Below, one piece after another: positions 62,218 to 64,000 of a DNA stretch of 64,000 nucleotides. This DNA comes from DATBGO01 sp963695645 (GTDB lineage: Bacteria; Actinomycetota; Actinomycetes; Streptosporangiales; Streptosporangiaceae). The notes below the pieces were generated by a model. It did not search any database and had not been told where the DNA came from. It saw only the letters and a program-made list of their open reading frames with translations. Each line of letters opens with the position of its first letter. Position 1 is the stretch's first letter. The stretch lies in assembly GCA_963695645.1 (NCBI GenBank), contig CAVOHC010000013.1, positions 62,001 through 126,000 on the forward strand, given 5' to 3'. The position numbers and the translations under genes were made by a program.

Positions 62218-63330
62218 TCAGCCGAACGTCACGACCTGCCTGATCACGTCGCCCCTGCGTAGCGCGGTGATGGCGTCGTTCAGGTCGTCAAACGCGATGC
62301 GCCTGCTGATCAGGCTCTCGATGTCCAGCATGCCACCGCGCCACATGCTGGCGAAGCGGGGCACATCGCGGCGCAGGTCGCACCCGCCGTACAACGAGCT
62401 GATCAGCCGCTTCCCGTCGAATAGCAGCTCGTACGCGCTGAACGGAACGCTGTCCGCACGGGCCCCGGCGCCCACCACGATCACATCCCCGCCGCGCCGG
62501 GCCAGCCGCCACGCGCTCCGGATCGTCGCGGAGACGCCGACCACCTCGAACGCGTAGTCGAAGCCGCTGCCGCTGGTGAGCTCCTTCCGCGCCTGCTCCG
62601 CTTCGTCCGGCGTTACCGCGTGGGTCGCGCCGAGCGCCCTGGCCAGGTCGTGCTTGGCCGGCAACGGATCGACCGCCAGGATCGTGGCTGCCCCTGCGAT
62701 CCTGGCGCCCTGGATGGCTGCCAGGCCCACTCCGCCGCAGCCGACCACCGCCACCGAGGAGCCAGGTATCACCCTTGCCGTGTTCACCACCGCTCCGACG
62801 CCGGTCGGGATGCCGCAGCCGAGCAGCGCCGCATATTCGAACGGGATGTCGTGCTCGATCGGGATGACCGCCTGCCAGGGCACCACCAGCTCCTCGGCCC
62901 AGGTACCGCAGCCCGCCATGCCGAACGCGTCGGTGCCATCGCCGAGCCGGAACTGCGGGGTCTTGTATCCCTTGACCACATAGGTGAGGCAGAGATACGG
63001 CTGTCCCCGGCGGCACTCCGGGCAGTCGCCGCAGGCCGGCGTCCAGGAGATCACGACGTGCTGGCCGGGGGAGAGCCCGGTCACCCCGTCGCCTGCCGCG
63101 ACGACCTCGCCCGCGCCTTCGTGTCCGAGCACGGCGGGCAGCCCGCACGGGATCACGCCGGTGAGCACGGACAGGTCAGAATGGCAGACGCCGGTGGCGC
63201 GGACCCGGACCCGCACCTCGCCGGGACCCGGTCCGACGGCAGTGATGTCGTCCCGGAGGTCTACTCCCGCTCGTGGGCCGGTCGCATGCAACAGCGCGGC
63301 TCGCAACGGCGTCGTCTCCTTACTGGCCAA
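62218..63330 (-). CDS. Zinc-dependent alcohol dehydrogenase (class III/mycothiol-type family)
   Basis: 370 residues. Catalytic zinc: Cys in RATGVCHSDLSVLTG and GHEGAGEVVAAGDGV; structural zinc: CGDCPECRRGQPYLC. The NAD loop is VAVVGCGGVGLAAIQGARIA. This pattern fits the class III alcohol dehydrogenase group, which in actinomycetes includes mycothiol-dependent formaldehyde dehydrogenase and NDMA-dependent ADH. The ferredoxin gene just upstream (63337-63531) ends six bases before the start, suggesting a linked redox pair. Start ATG 63330. Confidence 0.9.
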   Translation of the reverse strand: MASKETTPLRAALLHATGPRAGVDLRDDITAVGPGPGEVRVRVRATGVCHSDLSVLTGVIPCGLPAVLGHEGAGEVVAAGDGVTGLSPGQHVVISWTPACGDCPECRRGQPYLCLTYVVKGYKTPQFRLGDGTDAFGMAGCGTWAEELVVPWQAVIPIEHDIPFEYAALLGCGIPTGVGAVVNTARVIPGSSVAVVGCGGVGLAAIQGARIAGAATILAVDPLPAKHDLARALGATHAVTPDEAEQARKELTSGSGFDYAFEVVGVSATIRSAWRLARRGGDVIVVGAGARADSVPFSAYELLFDGKRLISSLYGGCDLRRDVPRFASMWRGGMLDIESLISRRIAFDDLNDAITALRRGDVIRQVVTFG

Positions 63331-63336
63331 AGCTAG

Positions 63337-63531
63337 TCAAGGCTGGTCAAGCGCCAGGGCGGCCTTCGGGCACGACCGGACCGCATGGCGGACCGCGTCG
63401 ACCAAGCCGGCCGGCACCTCGGCCACCAGGATCCGCAGATTGTCGTCGTCGTCCACGGCGAACACCTCTGGCACAAGTCCCGCGCAGACCGCGTTGGCCT
63501 CGCAAGCCTCACGATCGACTCTAACCCTCAC
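63337..63531 (-). CDS. 3Fe-4S ferredoxin (short single-cluster)
   Basis: 64 residues. Cys pattern CEANAVC (Cys-x5-Cys) and RSCPKAAL (Cys-Pro) with the intervening VPEVFAVDDDDNLRIL, the short actinobacterial ferredoxin form that serves cytochromes P450 and some oxidoreductases. GTG 63531 is preferred because ggagg lies seven bases upstream and the fold starts VRVRVDREACE. It ends six bases before the alcohol dehydrogenase start, on the same strand. Confidence 0.9.
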   Translation of the reverse strand: MRVRVDREACEANAVCAGLVPEVFAVDDDDNLRILVAEVPAGLVDAVRHAVRSCPKAALALDQP

Positions 63532-63643
63532 CCGCCGGCCTCCCTGAACTCGGATGCGGCGCCCTGACTCCGGCATTCCGGTCATCGGAGTAGAGCATGT
63601 CCTGCCGCGCGCGGGCAAGGCCGCTAGCGGCAGACTGAGCTCC

Positions 63644-64000
63644 ATGAACGACGGCATGCAACCCGAGCTCAGCCGGGCAGCCGAGGCAGCAACGGGCTTC
63701 ATGCCGCCTGCCGAGGGCCTGGCGCTGTTCCGTACCGCTGCTGCCTATGCGCCAGCGGGTCCCATCGCCGAGATCGGCACCTACTGCGGAAAGTCGACGA
63801 TCTACCTGGCCGCGGCGGCCCGCGCGGCCGGGCAGCTAGTGGTCACCGTTGATCACCATCATGGCTCTGAGGAGAACCAGCCAGGCTGGGAGTATCACGA
63901 CACCCGGCTTGTCGATCCGGCTACCGGGCGGCTCGACACGCTGCCGCACTTCAGGTCCACGCTCGCGGCGGCCGGCCTTGAGGACTCCGTGATCGCCATC
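63644..64000 (+). CDS. Class I SAM-dependent methyltransferase (3' partial)
   Basis: ATG 63644, open to the window end. After LALFRTAAAYAP it reads GPIAEIGTYCGKSTIYLAAA, the glycine-rich SAM-binding loop, then VVTVDHHHGSEENQPGWEYH, where Asp follows the second strand as in Methyltransf_24-type (O-methyltransferase-like) enzymes. The remainder is cut off, so substrate and length are unknown. Divergent from the ferredoxin gene. Confidence 0.8.
   Translation, partial: MNDGMQPELSRAAEAATGFMPPAEGLALFRTAAAYAPAGPIAEIGTYCGKSTIYLAAAARAAGQLVVTVDHHHGSEENQPGWEYHDTRLVDPATGRLDTLPHFRSTLAAAGLEDSVIAI

Overview
The window is high-GC chromosomal DNA from an actinomycete (Actinomycetota). Evidence for this is the SigR/RsrA pair, a WhiB1/WblE-type protein, a PdtaS-type sensor kinase, a 70-residue biotinyl protein like mycobacterial TB7.3, the large fused 2-oxoglutarate enzyme Kgd, Ni-superoxide dismutase, a CGNR zinc-finger protein and a PadR/DUF4097 pair. 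The order hisN - rsgA - aroA - SRAP - sigR - rsrA - biotinyl protein - pdtaS - whiB1 follows the aroA/sigH/whiB1 neighbourhood known from Mycobacterium and Streptomyces. The species cannot be named from this sequence. No tRNA, rRNA or CRISPR was seen.

Bases 1-25 kb look accessory and concern the cell surface. They hold a sugar-nucleotide cassette (epimerase, nucleotidyltransferase and GHMP kinase, the last two badly frameshifted) and an intact DegT/DnrJ aminotransferase. Next come two paralogous cassettes of about 7 kb (4.3-11.9 and 12.1-18.8 kb). Each encodes a huge secreted multidomain protein followed by a small lipoprotein. Together they carry ten DUF4082 repeats with fibronectin-III and Ig-like (Big_5) repeats, riddled with single-base frameshifts and in-frame TAG codons. 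After them is a clean three-gene operon: thiamine-dependent 2-oxoacid dehydrogenase E1 alpha, E1 beta, and an E2-like protein whose acyltransferase domain is a NeuD/PglD-type left-handed beta-helix. A FemAB-like GNAT and an initiating sugar-phosphate transferase (WbaP/CpsE type) close the region. I read it as a glycan assembly locus.

Bases 25-34.6 kb hold a sigma factor, a CBS protein, hisN, a tyrosine-recombinase remnant, a secreted GH12-type glycosidase, rsgA fused in frame to aroA through a short tandem duplication, an SRAP protease, a DksA-like zinc finger, and sigR-rsrA preceded by a textbook SigR promoter.

Bases 34.7-44.2 kb hold two membrane HD-GYP-type proteins, a biotin carboxylase, the biotinyl protein, an FlK-type thioesterase, a thiamine-diphosphate enzyme, a GntR regulator, pdtaS and whiB1, with a 16-bp tandem repeat array between the last two.

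Bases 44.6-64 kb hold a lipid kinase, a SigB/F-type sigma factor with its RsbW-like kinase, sodN with a divergent frameshifted sodX, a frameshifted APC permease, a CGNR regulator, a quinone-oxidoreductase-like protein, the DUF4097-padR operon with a palindromic operator over its promoter, DUF6104 and kgd, a glutathionyl-hydroquinone-reductase-like protein, a nitrilase-family hydrolase, a MntP-like exporter, a zinc alcohol dehydrogenase with its 3Fe-4S ferredoxin, and the start of a methyltransferase.

Frameshift density differs strongly by region. It is roughly one per few hundred bases in 1-2.7 and 4.3-18.8 kb, and only a handful (aroA, sodX, permease) over the rest. Raw reads are needed to separate real decay from assembly error.
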